Made by a program: the position numbers and the translations under genes. A stretch of DNA of 64,000 nt, taken from assembly GCF_030406405.1 (NCBI RefSeq), contig NZ_JAUEPL010000022.1, positions 1 through 64,000 of the forward strand. Reading direction: 5' to 3'. The notes under the pieces were generated by a model. That model made no database searches. It worked only from the letters and a program-made list of their open reading frames with translations, and was not told the DNA's origin. Positions 44,904 through 52,956 of the stretch are shown here, in pieces. The stretch comes from Streptomyces ficellus. GTDB taxonomy: Bacteria; Actinomycetota; Actinomycetes; Streptomycetales; Streptomycetaceae. How positions within the stretch are numbered: position 1 is the first letter of the stretch; every line of letters starts with the position of its first letter.

Positions 44904-46181
44904 ATGAGGACCAAGCGGTCGCTGGGGCGGCGGTTCCGGTGGCTGTGGGCGGCGTACGCGGTCAGCACGTTCGGTACGTGGCTCGCCTTCGACGCGTTCC
45001 CCTTGATCGCGATCCTTGTCCTGCACGCCGGCCCGGCGGAGGTGTCGGTGCTGGCAGCCGCAGGGGCGGCGGTAGGTGCGGCGGTGGCGGTACCGCTGGG
45101 ACCATGGGTGGAGTTCCGCCGCAAGCGGTCCGTGATGGTCGCGATGGACCTGGTCCGGTTCGCGGCGCTGATGAGTGTCCCCGCCGCGTTCGCGCTCGGC
45201 CGGCTCACCTTCGTCCAGCTCCTCGTCGTGTCGGTCGTCGTCGCCGCGGCCGGCATCACGTTCAGCGCGGCCGCCGGCGCCTGCCTGAAGGCCCTCGTAC
45301 CGCCCGAGGACCTCCTCGTCGCGAACGGGAGGTTCGAGTCCACGACCTGGACCGCCACCGTGCTCGGACCGCCGCTCGGCACGGCCGCGATCGGGCTGTT
45401 CGGCCCGGTGATGACCGTGGTGGCCGACGCCGTCAGCTACGCGCTCTCGGCATTGGGCATCCGCGCGATCGGCGGCAAGGAGCCACGCCCCGTACGCACC
45501 GGCGCACCACCACGACTCCGGGCCGGCGACCTGCTCGAAGGGTGACGCTGCATCCTGGCCCACCCGGCGCTGCGCCCGCTGTTCTTCAACACCGTCCTGG
45601 TGAACGGCCTGATCATGGCGACCTCGCCACTGCTCGCCGTCCTCATGCTCGCCGACCTCGGCTTCCCGCCCTGGCAGTACGGCCTCGCCTTCGCGGTGCC
45701 CTGTGTCGGCGGCCTGATCGGGGCACGGATGGCCCCCGGACTGGTCGCCCGGGCCGGCCGGCACAAGGTCCTGGTCATCGCCGGGGCGCTGCGGGCGTGC
45801 TGGTCGTTCGGGTTGGCCTTCGTCTGCCCCGGCACTGCCGGGCTGGTGCTGGTCATGGCCGTCGAGTTGGGTCTGATCACCTGCATGGGCGTGTTCAACC
45901 CGGTGTTCGCCACCTACCGGCTCGACCACACCCCGACGGACCGGCTCGTCCGCACCCTGTCCGCGTGGTCGGTCACCGGCAAGGCCACGACCGCGGCCAT
46001 GATCGGCCTCTGGGGGCTGCTGGCCGGTCTCGCAGGCCCCCGCACCGCGATCGCCATCGCCGGCGTCCTCCTCCTGACCACCGTGCTCCTGCTCCCCGGG
46101 CGGGACGGAACAGGACCACATGACTCAGGAGCGGCGTACGACAGTGCCCCCGGTCAGCAGACCGGGGGCACTGTCGGGTGA
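44904..46181 (+). pseudogene. MFS transporter interrupted by one in-frame TGA
   Basis: A major facilitator permease with a single nonsense codon. The first 213 codons encode the N-terminal six-helix half (WAAYAVSTFGTWLAFDAF, then EFRRKRSVMVAMDL). The frame stops at a TGA at 45543 and then continues without shift through HPALRPLFFNTVLVNGLI and the second half to a TGA at 46179. The context LLEG-stop-RCILAHPALRPLF is normally LLEGWR.., so TGG to TGA is the simplest explanation. The product would be about 425 residues if read through. Sequencing error, a recent mutation or rare readthrough are the alternatives. Confidence 0.8.
46139..46176 (+). terminator. Terminator overlapping the MFS gene end
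   Basis: A perfect 17-bp stem (46139-46155 with 46160-46176) with an AGCA loop lies within the last codons of the MFS frame, so the C-terminal tail (SAPGQQTGGTVG) is encoded by the hairpin. It also faces the convergent symporter gene ending at 46189. Confidence 0.8.
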
Positions 46182-46188
46182 CGCTGCG

Positions 46189-47532
46189 TCAGGCCGCGAC
46201 CGGCACCGTGACCTTCTGCTCCGCCTCGCGGACGTCGTAGTCGTCGACCGGCGAGGCCGAGGCCGCGTTGTACGCCTCGTGGTCGAGGATCTTCTCGCGG
46301 GCGGCGACGATGACCGGGACGAGCGCCTGGCCGGCGACGTTGGTGGCGGTGCGCATCATGTCGAGGATCGGGTCGATCGCCATCAGCAGACCCACGCCCT
46401 CCAGCGGCAGGCCCAGCGTGGACAGGGTCAGCGTCAGCATGACGGTCGCGCCCGTCAGACCGGCGGTCGCCGCCGAGCCGATGACCGACACGAAGGCGAT
46501 CAGCACGTAGTCACCGATGCCCAGCTGCACCCCGAAGATCTGCGCGATGAAGATCGCGGCGAGCGCCGGGTAGATCGCGGCGCAGCCGTCCATCTTCGTC
46601 GTCGCGCCGAACGGGACGGCGAAGGAGGTGTACTCCTTCGGGACGCCCAGCCGCTCGGTGACCTTGACCGTGACCGGCATGGTGCCCACCGACGAGCGGG
46701 AGACGAACGCCAGCTGGATCGCGGGCCAGGCGCCCTTGAAGAACTGGAGAGGGTTGACCTTGGCGACGGTCGCCAGCAGCAGCGGGTAGACGCCGAACAG
46801 CACCAGCGCGCAGCCGATGTAGACGTCGGCGGTGAAGGTGGCGTACTTGCCGATCAGGTCCCAGCCGTAGTCGGCGATGGCGTAGCCGATGAGGCCGACG
46901 GTGCCCAGGGGCGCCAGGCGGATGACCCACCACAGGGCCTTCTGGAGCAGCTCCAGCACGGACTCGCTCAGGGTGAGGATCGGCTGGGCCTTCTCGCCGA
47001 GCTTCAGGGCGGCGATACCGGCGACGGCGGCCATGAAGACGATCTGGAGGACGTTCAGCTCGGCGAACGGCGTGATGACGTTCTCCGGGATGATGCCGGT
47101 GAGGAAGTCCAGCCAGGAGCCGGCCTTCTCGGGCTTCTCGCCGTCCCTCGGGGTCAGGCCGGTGCCCGCGCCCGGGTTGGTCAGCAGGCCGATCGCGAGG
47201 CCGATGGCGACGGCGATCAGCGAGGTGATCATGAACCAGAGCAGGGTGCGGGTGGCCAGCCGGGCGGCGTTGTTGACCTTCCGCAGGTTGGTGATGGACA
47301 CCAGGATCGCGAAGAAGACGAGCGGGGCGACGGCCAGCTTCAGCAGCTGGACGAAGATGTGGCCCACCTTGTCGAGGGTGGTGTGGAGCCACTGCACGTC
47401 ATAGGTGCGGGTGATCCAGCCGAGGATGACGCCGAGGACGAGACCGGCGACGATCTGGGCCCAGAAGGGCACCTTGGGTATGCGGCGGGCGGGCTGGGTA
47501 TCGGGGTTCGCGGTGCTCGCGGACGCGGACAC
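46189..47532 (-). CDS. Dicarboxylate/amino acid:cation symporter (DAACS)
   Basis: A 447-residue glutamate-transporter-like symporter. FWAQIVAGLVLGVILGW starts helix one. The family features SRSSVGTMPVT (hairpin loop with serines), PFGATTKMDGCA and DPILDMMRTATNVAGQA (Asp/Arg/Asn binding motif) are all visible. It moves C4-dicarboxylates or acidic amino acids with Na+ or H+. The GTG at 47532 is preferred because GGAG lies 7 nt upstream; the frame runs back to 47670 without leader features. An overlapping set of CTTTGAG palindromes at 47754-47784 lies upstream. Confidence 0.92.
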   Translation of the reverse strand: MSASASTANPDTQPARRIPKVPFWAQIVAGLVLGVILGWITRTYDVQWLHTTLDKVGHIFVQLLKLAVAPLVFFAILVSITNLRKVNNAARLATRTLLWFMITSLIAVAIGLAIGLLTNPGAGTGLTPRDGEKPEKAGSWLDFLTGIIPENVITPFAELNVLQIVFMAAVAGIAALKLGEKAQPILTLSESVLELLQKALWWVIRLAPLGTVGLIGYAIADYGWDLIGKYATFTADVYIGCALVLFGVYPLLLATVAKVNPLQFFKGAWPAIQLAFVSRSSVGTMPVTVKVTERLGVPKEYTSFAVPFGATTKMDGCAAIYPALAAIFIAQIFGVQLGIGDYVLIAFVSVIGSAATAGLTGATVMLTLTLSTLGLPLEGVGLLMAIDPILDMMRTATNVAGQALVPVIVAAREKILDHEAYNAASASPVDDYDVREAEQKVTVPVAA

Positions 47533-47753
47533 GGACACACTCCAGTGGTACGTATCGGGGAATACGGGACGAGGGGTGCGGCGCACGCGCCTTACGGCGG
47601 CGCCGCTGCATGATGCCGGGTCAGACTTCGCGGCAACAGACCGCGGACATACAGCGGCACAGGTCGACATGCAGGCGCGCCACGAGCGGGATGCTCATGG
47701 CGTCGGCTTGGAGGCGCACTGCTGTCTTCACGCTGAACACGTTAACACTTGAA

Positions 47754-47784
47754 CTTTGAGAACCTCAAAGCTGTTCTTTGAGGT
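47754..47784. promoter_or_regulatory. Overlapping palindromes CTTTGAG/CTCAAAG
   Basis: CTTTGAG (47754-47760) pairs with CTCAAAG (47764-47770). ACCTCAAAG (47762-47770) pairs with CTTTGAGGT (47776-47784). The middle arm is shared, giving three alternating half-sites with an 11-12-bp step. The AT content is high for this genome. It looks like a multi-site operator for the symporter or a competing-hairpin leader. Confidence 0.5.
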
Positions 47785-47807
47785 ACGGGCGTCGCCCGGA
47801 ACGCCAA

Positions 47808-47843
47808 CACCCCCGTGCGAAGCGCGGCTTCGGCACGGGGGTG
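47808..47843 (-). terminator. Terminator after the DUF4229 gene
   Basis: CACCCCCGTGC (47808-47818) and GCACGGGGGTG (47833-47843) form an 11-bp stem, with inner GAAGC/GCTTC extending it. It lies 21 bp after the DUF4229 stop in its reading direction. Confidence 0.7.
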
Positions 47844-47864
47844 CGTACGAGCGTGTGAGTCACA

Positions 47865-48164
47865 TCACTGGGCGGTGGCGTCCTCCTGGGACCGGCTGGC
47901 CTCCAGGCGGGCCTTCGCGCTGTCGACCTTCTCGACGATCTGCGCGGACATCGCGTCACGCTGCTTGCGCAGCAGCACGAAGCTGAGCGGCGCCGACATC
48001 ACGATCGAGAGCAGCAGCACCCACAGCAGGTTGGAGTCGCCGAGGCCGCGCGGCAGCACACCGACGTACACCAGACCCCACAGGACGAGGAAGCAGCCGG
48101 CGAAGACGCCGAGACGCATGAGGGTGTACTGGATCGTGGCGCTCGTGCGGGCTGAAGCGGACAC
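47865..48164 (-). CDS. DUF4229 membrane protein
   Basis: A 99-residue protein with two transmembrane helices (about 14-36 and 46-64: FAGCFLVLWGLVYVGVL and LLWVLLLSIVMSAPLSFVLL). A charged C-terminal coiled tail follows, with QRDAMSAQIVEKVDSA. The pattern and tail match the DUF4229 family of actinobacteria. The GTG at 48164 follows GAAGAAGG. Function is unknown. It stands 72 bp from the upstream GNAT gene stop and may be independent. Confidence 0.85.
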   Translation of the reverse strand: MSASARTSATIQYTLMRLGVFAGCFLVLWGLVYVGVLPRGLGDSNLLWVLLLSIVMSAPLSFVLLRKQRDAMSAQIVEKVDSAKARLEASRSQEDATAQ

Positions 48165-48236
48165 GGCGTGGCCTTCTTCCTTCGTGTTCCTTCGTATGGC
48201 ATTCCTGCCTGACTAGTGAAGCACGTGGCGAATTGA

Positions 48237-48761
48237 TCAGTTCAAGGGGAGCAGCATGATGATGTCGTCGCGGTCATCGCCGTCCGCGACCCGGATGGCG
48301 CCCGGTACGCGCCCGACCTCCTTGTAGCCGCAGGAGGCGTAGAACCGGTCGGCACCGGTACCGCCGCGGCAGGTGAGGCGGATCGCCTCGATGCCCTCGA
48401 AGCCGCGTACCGCCGCCTCCGTGGCCGCCATGAGGTCGCGCCCGCACCCCTTGCCCTGGTGGCGGGGGTGGACCATCACGGTGTAGAGCCACACCCAGTG
48501 CCTCATCAGCCGGTGCGTGTTGTACGTGATGAACGCCGTGGCGGCGACGGTGCCGTCCTCGTCGCGGCCGACGACGAGCCGGGTGCGGCCCTCGGCCATG
48601 GCGGTCAGGTGCTTGACCCACTCCGGGCGGATGTCATCGGGCGTCACGGGCGGGACGAAGCCGACGGAGCCGCCCGCGTTGGAGACGTCCGTCCACAGGG
48701 CGAGGACGCCGTCGCGGAGGGCGTGGTCGACCTGGGGGTCCAGTTCGAAGTTCAACGGCAT
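48237..48761 (-). CDS. GNAT-family N-acetyltransferase
   Basis: A 174-residue acetyltransferase. HPRHQGKGCGRDLMAATEAA is the acetyl-CoA motif A (Q-x-x-G-x-G/A form), and DRFYASCGYKEVGR is the end of motif B. The N-terminus reads MPLNFELDPQVDHALRDGV. The substrate is unknown. It is 19 bp from the UdgX stop and on the same strand, so the two may be co-transcribed. Confidence 0.88.
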   Translation of the reverse strand: MPLNFELDPQVDHALRDGVLALWTDVSNAGGSVGFVPPVTPDDIRPEWVKHLTAMAEGRTRLVVGRDEDGTVAATAFITYNTHRLMRHWVWLYTVMVHPRHQGKGCGRDLMAATEAAVRGFEGIEAIRLTCRGGTGADRFYASCGYKEVGRVPGAIRVADGDDRDDIIMLLPLN

Positions 48762-48780
48762 GCGTTCGACGATAAACGGC

Positions 48781-49443
48781 TCAGCCGAGGGCCCGCGCGG
48801 CTATCCGCAGGTCGGACACCAGGCCCGCGTAGACCGCTTCCCGGTCGTCCGCGCGCAGCACGGCGGACGGGTGGATGGTGGCGAGGAGGCACTCGCCGCG
48901 CTCCTCGTGGCCGGGGAAGGGCAGCAGCATGCCGCGCTGTTTGGTGACCCGGAAGGAGGAGCCGAGCAGCGCCTTTCCGGCGGTCGCGCCGAGGGCGACG
49001 ATGATCTCGGGGTCGACGAGCCGCAGCTCGGCCTCCAGCCACGGCCGGCAGGCGGTCATCTCGCGCAGGCTGGGTGCCTTGTGGATGCGGCGCTTGCCGC
49101 GCTCGGGCACGAGCTCGAACTTGAAGTGCTTGACGGCGTTGGTGACGTACGTGTCGCCGGGCTCGATCCCGGCCTCGTCCAGGGCCCGGGTCAGCACCTT
49201 GCCGGCCGGGCCGACGAACGGCGCCCCCTGCCGGTCCTCCTGGTCCCCCGGCTGCTCGCCGAGGAGCATCACGCGCGCGTGGACGTTCCCGGCGCCGAAC
49301 ACGGTCTGGGTCGCGTCGCGGTGCAGCGGGCAGCCCCGGCACCCGGCGGCCGCCTCGCGCAGCGCCTCGATCCCGCCGCTCCCGGGCACGAACGGCTCGG
49401 CGGTGTACGCCTCCTCCGGCGCGGTCTTCGTACGACTGGCCAT
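48781..49443 (-). CDS. UdgX-family uracil-DNA-binding protein
   Basis: A 220-residue family-4-type uracil-DNA glycosylase relative of the UdgX subgroup. The catalytic-pocket motif GEQPGDQED is at 62-70. The loop KRRIH is at 117-121 (K117, H121); in mycobacterial UdgX the equivalent His forms a covalent bond to the abasic sugar after uracil release. Iron-sulfur ligands include Cys35 and Cys38 near the N-terminus and Cys132. TIHPSAVLR ends the pocket. The ATG at 49443 is preferred; a longer frame runs into a minisatellite. It lies just downstream of mqnE. Confidence 0.9.
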   Translation of the reverse strand: MASRTKTAPEEAYTAEPFVPGSGGIEALREAAAGCRGCPLHRDATQTVFGAGNVHARVMLLGEQPGDQEDRQGAPFVGPAGKVLTRALDEAGIEPGDTYVTNAVKHFKFELVPERGKRRIHKAPSLREMTACRPWLEAELRLVDPEIIVALGATAGKALLGSSFRVTKQRGMLLPFPGHEERGECLLATIHPSAVLRADDREAVYAGLVSDLRIAARALG

Positions 49444-49486
49444 GCGGCCCGGGTACCCCCGGGGCGGTGGGCCAACCCAAGGCCCC

Positions 49487-49630
49487 AGGGCTCCCGGGAC
49501 GCCGGGCACCCACGAGGCAGGGCGCCCACGACGCAGGCCGCCCGCGAGGCAGGGCTCCCGGGACGCAGGGCACCCACGAGGCAGGGCTCCCGGGACGCAG
49601 GGCGCCCACGACGCAGGCCGCCCGCGTCAG
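49487..49630. repeat. 16-bp minisatellite array (9 units)
   Basis: Nine tandem 16-bp units of consensus AGGGCxCCCxCGAxGC fill 49487-49630. Four unit types appear in the order A-B-C-D-A-B-A-C-D: A (CTCCCGGGACGC core), B (CACCCACGAGGC), C (GCCCACGACGC) and D (CCGCCCGCGAGGC). It lies between udgX and mqnE, with the last unit reaching the mqnE stop codon. Sixteen is not a multiple of three, so unit number changes would shift any reading through it. It is not a CRISPR: there are no unique spacers. Confidence 0.85.
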
Positions 49631-50802
49631 ACGCGCATGGGCTGCGGCGACTCGCGGCGGTCGGGGTCCGGGCCCGGGTACTCGCGGATGATCTCGTACC
49701 GCGTGTTCCGCTCCACCGGGCGGAAACCGGCGTCCCGGATCAGCTCCAGCAGGTCCTCGCGGCCCAGCTTGTTGGGCGTGCCGTAGTTGTCCGCGTCGTG
49801 CGTGATCTTGTACTCGACGACCGAGCCGTCCATGTCGTCCGCGCCGTGCTGGAGCGCGAGCTGCGCGGTCTGCACCCCGTGCATGACCCAGAAGACCTTC
49901 ACGTGCGGGACGTTGTCGAACAGCAGCCGGGAGACGGCGAACGTCTTCAGCGCCTCCGCGCCCGTCGCCATGGTGGTACGCGCCTGGAGCCGGTTGCGGA
50001 CCTTGCCGTCCCGCACGTCCACGAAGTCGTGCTGGTAGCGCAGCGGGATGAAGACCTGGAAGCCGCCGGTCTCGTCCTGGAGCTCACGCAGCCGCAGCAC
50101 GTGGTCCACCCGGTGGCGCGGCTCCTCGATGTGGCCGTACAGCATCGTGCACGGGGTCTTGAGACCCTTCTCGTGCGCGAGGCGGTGGATGCGGGACCAG
50201 TCCTCCCAGTGGGTGCGGTGGTCCACGATGTGCCGGCGGACCTCCCAGTCGAAGATCTCCGCGCCGCCGCCGGTCAGCGACTCCAGACCGGCTTCGATCA
50301 GCTCGTCGAGGATCTCGGAGGCGGACAGCCCGGAGATGGTCTCGAAGTGGTGGATCTCGGTCGCCGTGAAGGCCTTGAGGGAGACGTTCGGGAGCGCCTT
50401 CTTCAGCTCGCTGAGCGAGCGCGGGTAGTAGCGCCACGGCAGGTTGGGGTGGAGCCCGTTGACAATGTGCAGCTCGGTGAGGTTCTCGTTCTCCATCGCC
50501 TTGGCGAGGCGGACGGCCTCCTCGATGCGCATGGTGTACGCGTCCTTCTCGCCCGGCTTGCGCTGGAACGAGCAGTACGCGCACGACGCCGTGCACACGT
50601 TGGTCATGTTGAGGTGCCGGTTGACGTTGAAGTGCACGACGTCGCCGTTCTTGCGCGTGCGCACCTCATGGGCGAGGCCGCCGAGCCAGGCCAGGTCGTC
50701 CGACTCGTAGAGGGCGATGCCGTCCTCACGGGTCAGCCGCTCCCCGGACCTGACCTTCTCCTCCAGCTCACGCTTGAGGCCCACATCCATAGATGCAGTC
50801 AC
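49627..50802 (-). CDS. mqnE: Aminofutalosine synthase
   Basis: A 391-residue radical SAM enzyme making aminofutalosine from 3-enolpyruvylbenzoate and SAM. The cluster motif CTASCAYC is at Cys70, Cys74, Cys77. NVNRHLNMTNVC and HIVNGLHPNLPW are family signatures, with ESLTGGGAEIF further on. The GTG at 50802 follows GGGAGG at 7 nt; an ATG at 50790 (MDVGLK) is also plausible and would give 387 residues. The UdgX gene lies downstream beyond the minisatellite. Confidence 0.94.
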   Translation of the reverse strand: MTASMDVGLKRELEEKVRSGERLTREDGIALYESDDLAWLGGLAHEVRTRKNGDVVHFNVNRHLNMTNVCTASCAYCSFQRKPGEKDAYTMRIEEAVRLAKAMENENLTELHIVNGLHPNLPWRYYPRSLSELKKALPNVSLKAFTATEIHHFETISGLSASEILDELIEAGLESLTGGGAEIFDWEVRRHIVDHRTHWEDWSRIHRLAHEKGLKTPCTMLYGHIEEPRHRVDHVLRLRELQDETGGFQVFIPLRYQHDFVDVRDGKVRNRLQARTTMATGAEALKTFAVSRLLFDNVPHVKVFWVMHGVQTAQLALQHGADDMDGSVVEYKITHDADNYGTPNKLGREDLLELIRDAGFRPVERNTRYEIIREYPGPDPDRRESPQPMRV

Positions 50803-50892
50803 GCGGCCGCCTCCCATACGTCTACCAATCGGGCTCCACCACCGTACTCCCCCGCACTTCTCCGGCGGGGGGACCCCCATTGACGCTCCGCG

Positions 50893-51366
50893 TCAGCCCT
50901 CCTCGGGCAATTCGCCGACCCGGTTCTCCCACTTCGTGGAGAGCACGATCGTCGTACGGGTCCGGGAGACGCCCTTCGTCCCCGACAGCCGCCGGATCGT
51001 CTTCTCCAGTCCGTCCACGTCGCTCGCCCGCACCTTGAGCATGTACGAGTCGTCGCCCGCGATGAACCAGCAGTCCTCGATCTCCGCCAGGTCCCTCAGC
51101 CGGCGCGCCACGTCCTCGTGGTCGGCGGCGTCGGAGAGCGAGATGCCGATGAGGGCGGTGACGCCGAGGCCGAGCGAGGCGGCGTCGACGGTGGCCCGGT
51201 AGCCGGTGATGACGCCCGCCGCCTCCAGGCGGTTGATGCGGTCGGTGACGGAGGGCCCGGAGAGCCCGACGAGCCGGCCGAGCTCGGCGTACGAAGCCCT
51301 GCCGTTCTCCCGCAGAGCCTGGATGAGCTGCCTATCCACGGCGTCCATATGCCTGAAGCCTTCCAT
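50893..51366 (-). CDS. Lrp/AsnC-family regulator
   Basis: A 157-residue Lrp/AsnC regulator. The helix-turn-helix covers about 20-50 (ENGRASYAELGRLVGLSGPS, then VTDRINRLE), and the RAM effector domain follows (YMLKVRASDVDGLEKTIRRL). The ATG at 51366 (MEGFRH) was chosen; the ATG at 51348 (MDAVDRQL) matches the family start and GGAAGG is 11 nt upstream, so it is an equal candidate. It sits between ubiX and mqnE on the same strand and may control the menaquinone genes. Confidence 0.9.
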   Translation of the reverse strand: MEGFRHMDAVDRQLIQALRENGRASYAELGRLVGLSGPSVTDRINRLEAAGVITGYRATVDAASLGLGVTALIGISLSDAADHEDVARRLRDLAEIEDCWFIAGDDSYMLKVRASDVDGLEKTIRRLSGTKGVSRTRTTIVLSTKWENRVGELPEEG

Positions 51367-51569
51367 TATCCAGCGATACCGCGAGTTTAAGTGTAAATCC
51401 AAGGCACGCAGGGTCGACACCCTGCGATCTTTCATTCCATCAACATTGAGCGGCCCATGCGGTCCAGCCGATCGGTGCCATCGATAACACCGAGGCGATC
51501 GAGGCGATCGGGACCACGGCCTACGCCCACACGCGGCCCTCGCCGCCGGAGCCAGGCCGCCGACATGCG

Positions 51570-52244
51570 TCAGTCACCGCGCGATCCTCCCCCCAGCTCC
51601 CCCTTCCAGCGGCGGTACAGCCGATGCGGCACTCCCGCCGCGTCCAGCACCCGCCCCGCGACGAAGTCCACCAGGTCCTGGATGTGCGTCGCGCCCGCGT
51701 AGAACGCCGGAGAGGCGGGAAGCACCACGGCGCCCGCCTCGTCCAGCGCCACCAGATGCCTCAGCGTCTGTCCGTTCAGCGGGGTCTCCCGCACGGCGAC
51801 GACCAGCGTCCGCCGCTCCTTGAGCGTCACGCTCGCGGCCCGCTGCAACAGGTCCTTCGACAGCCCCAGCGCCACCCCCGCCACACACGCGGTGGACGCC
51901 GGCACGATCAGCATGCCCTTGACGGGGTACGACCCCGACGACGGCCCGGCCGCGAGATCGCCCGCCGCCCAGTGCCGTACGTCCGCGACGTCCACCCGGA
52001 ACGTGCCCGGCTTCCCATCCGCGCCGCGACTCAGCCACTCCCGCAGGTCGTCGCGCCAGTGCGCGTCCCGGAAGGCGATCCCCGTCTCGTCGAGCAGCGT
52101 CAGCCGTGACGCCCGGGACACCACCAGGTCCACGCTCTCGCCCGCGGCGAGCAGCCCGCGCAGCACGGCGGCGGCATACGGGGTCCCCGACGCCCCGGAC
52201 ACCCCGACGACCCACGGGCGACGCTGCACATGTACCGGCTCCAC
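51570..52244 (-). CDS. ubiX: Flavin prenyltransferase, UbiX-like (menaquinone decarboxylation cofactor)
   Basis: A 224-residue UbiX family protein. VVGVSGASGTPYAAAVLRGL (about 13-32) is the phosphate-binding start, then PSSGSYPVKGMLIVPASTA and KERRTLVVAVRETPLN. Members add a prenyl group to FMN to make the cofactor of UbiD decarboxylases. With the UbiD-like gene at 53854 it probably serves the late decarboxylation in the futalosine route. The GTG at 52244 has only a weak site; a second GTG at 52229 is possible. It is divergent from the rhomboid gene. Confidence 0.9.
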   Translation of the reverse strand: MEPVHVQRRPWVVGVSGASGTPYAAAVLRGLLAAGESVDLVVSRASRLTLLDETGIAFRDAHWRDDLREWLSRGADGKPGTFRVDVADVRHWAAGDLAAGPSSGSYPVKGMLIVPASTACVAGVALGLSKDLLQRAASVTLKERRTLVVAVRETPLNGQTLRHLVALDEAGAVVLPASPAFYAGATHIQDLVDFVAGRVLDAAGVPHRLYRRWKGELGGGSRGD

Positions 52245-52338
52245 GCGGCTGAGCCTATCCGGCTCAGCGGGTACGGAACCGAGCAAGGTGACCCGGACGT
52301 TACGGGGGTGGACACGCTGGACACCACAGGGGGCTGCG

Positions 52339-52956
52339 ATGGCGGGTACGGCAGGCGGCGGGGTCGCCGCGCGGAGCGGCGCCGACCGGGTCAAGGCGGC
52401 CGCGAAGCTGATCGTCGCATGGGTGGCGCTGCTGTGGGTCCTGGAGGCGGTGGACCTCGCGAGCGGCCACGCGCTGGACGAGTTCGGCATCACACCGCGG
52501 GAGTTCACCGAGCTGCGCGACATCGTGCCGGCGGCGTTCCTGCACTTCGGCTTCGGCCATGTCGCGGCCAACACCGTCCCGCTGCTGGTCTTCGGCTTCC
52601 TCGCCGCCCTGGGCGGCATCCGCCGCTTCCTGGCCGTGGCCGCGCTGATCGTCGTGGCCGACGGCGTGGGCGTCTGGCTGGTCTCCCCCGCGTACAGCAA
52701 CACGGCGGGCGCGTCCGGCCTGATATTCGGCCTCTTCGGCTACCTGCTGGTGCGCGGGTTCGTCGACCGCAAGCCGCTGGACATCGTGGTGGGCCTGCTG
52801 ATCGGCGCGACCTGGGGCAGCACGATCCTGCTGGGCGTCACGCCCACCGAGTCGGGCGTCAGCTGGCAGGGCCACCTGTTCGGCCTGCTGGCGGGTGTGG
52901 CGGCCGCGTTCGTCTTCCGCCGCCGCACCCGCACGGCGCCGGCGCTCACAGCCTGA
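52339..52956 (+). CDS. Rhomboid-family intramembrane serine protease
   Basis: A 205-residue membrane protein with about six helices. The catalytic Ser126 is in GASGLIFGLFGYL and His179 in WQGHLFGLLAG; HFGFGHVAANTVPL (about 69-82) carries the conserved helix-2 histidine and Asn. It cleaves transmembrane substrates within the bilayer; its target is unknown. The ATG at 52339 follows AGGGGG. Its end overlaps the convergent mqnP gene by 11 bp. Confidence 0.93.
   Translation: MAGTAGGGVAARSGADRVKAAAKLIVAWVALLWVLEAVDLASGHALDEFGITPREFTELRDIVPAAFLHFGFGHVAANTVPLLVFGFLAALGGIRRFLAVAALIVVADGVGVWLVSPAYSNTAGASGLIFGLFGYLLVRGFVDRKPLDIVVGLLIGATWGSTILLGVTPTESGVSWQGHLFGLLAGVAAAFVFRRRTRTAPALTA

Larger units (their letters stand above)
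47533..47864. other. Promoter region of the symporter gene
   Basis: No gene is seen in this 332-bp stretch. It contains overlapping CTTTGAG/CTCAAAG palindromes (47754-47784) and a terminator (47808-47843) for the DUF4229 gene downstream. The DUF4229 gene is transcribed toward it. Confidence 0.5.

Noticed and set aside
45543..45545. Selenocysteine codon at the MFS stop
   Set aside because: There is no SECIS-like element, and the family residue at this position is tryptophan; a nonsense mutation is simpler.
49487..49630. CRISPR array
   Set aside because: The units are contiguous 16-mers without unique spacers, and no cas genes are present.
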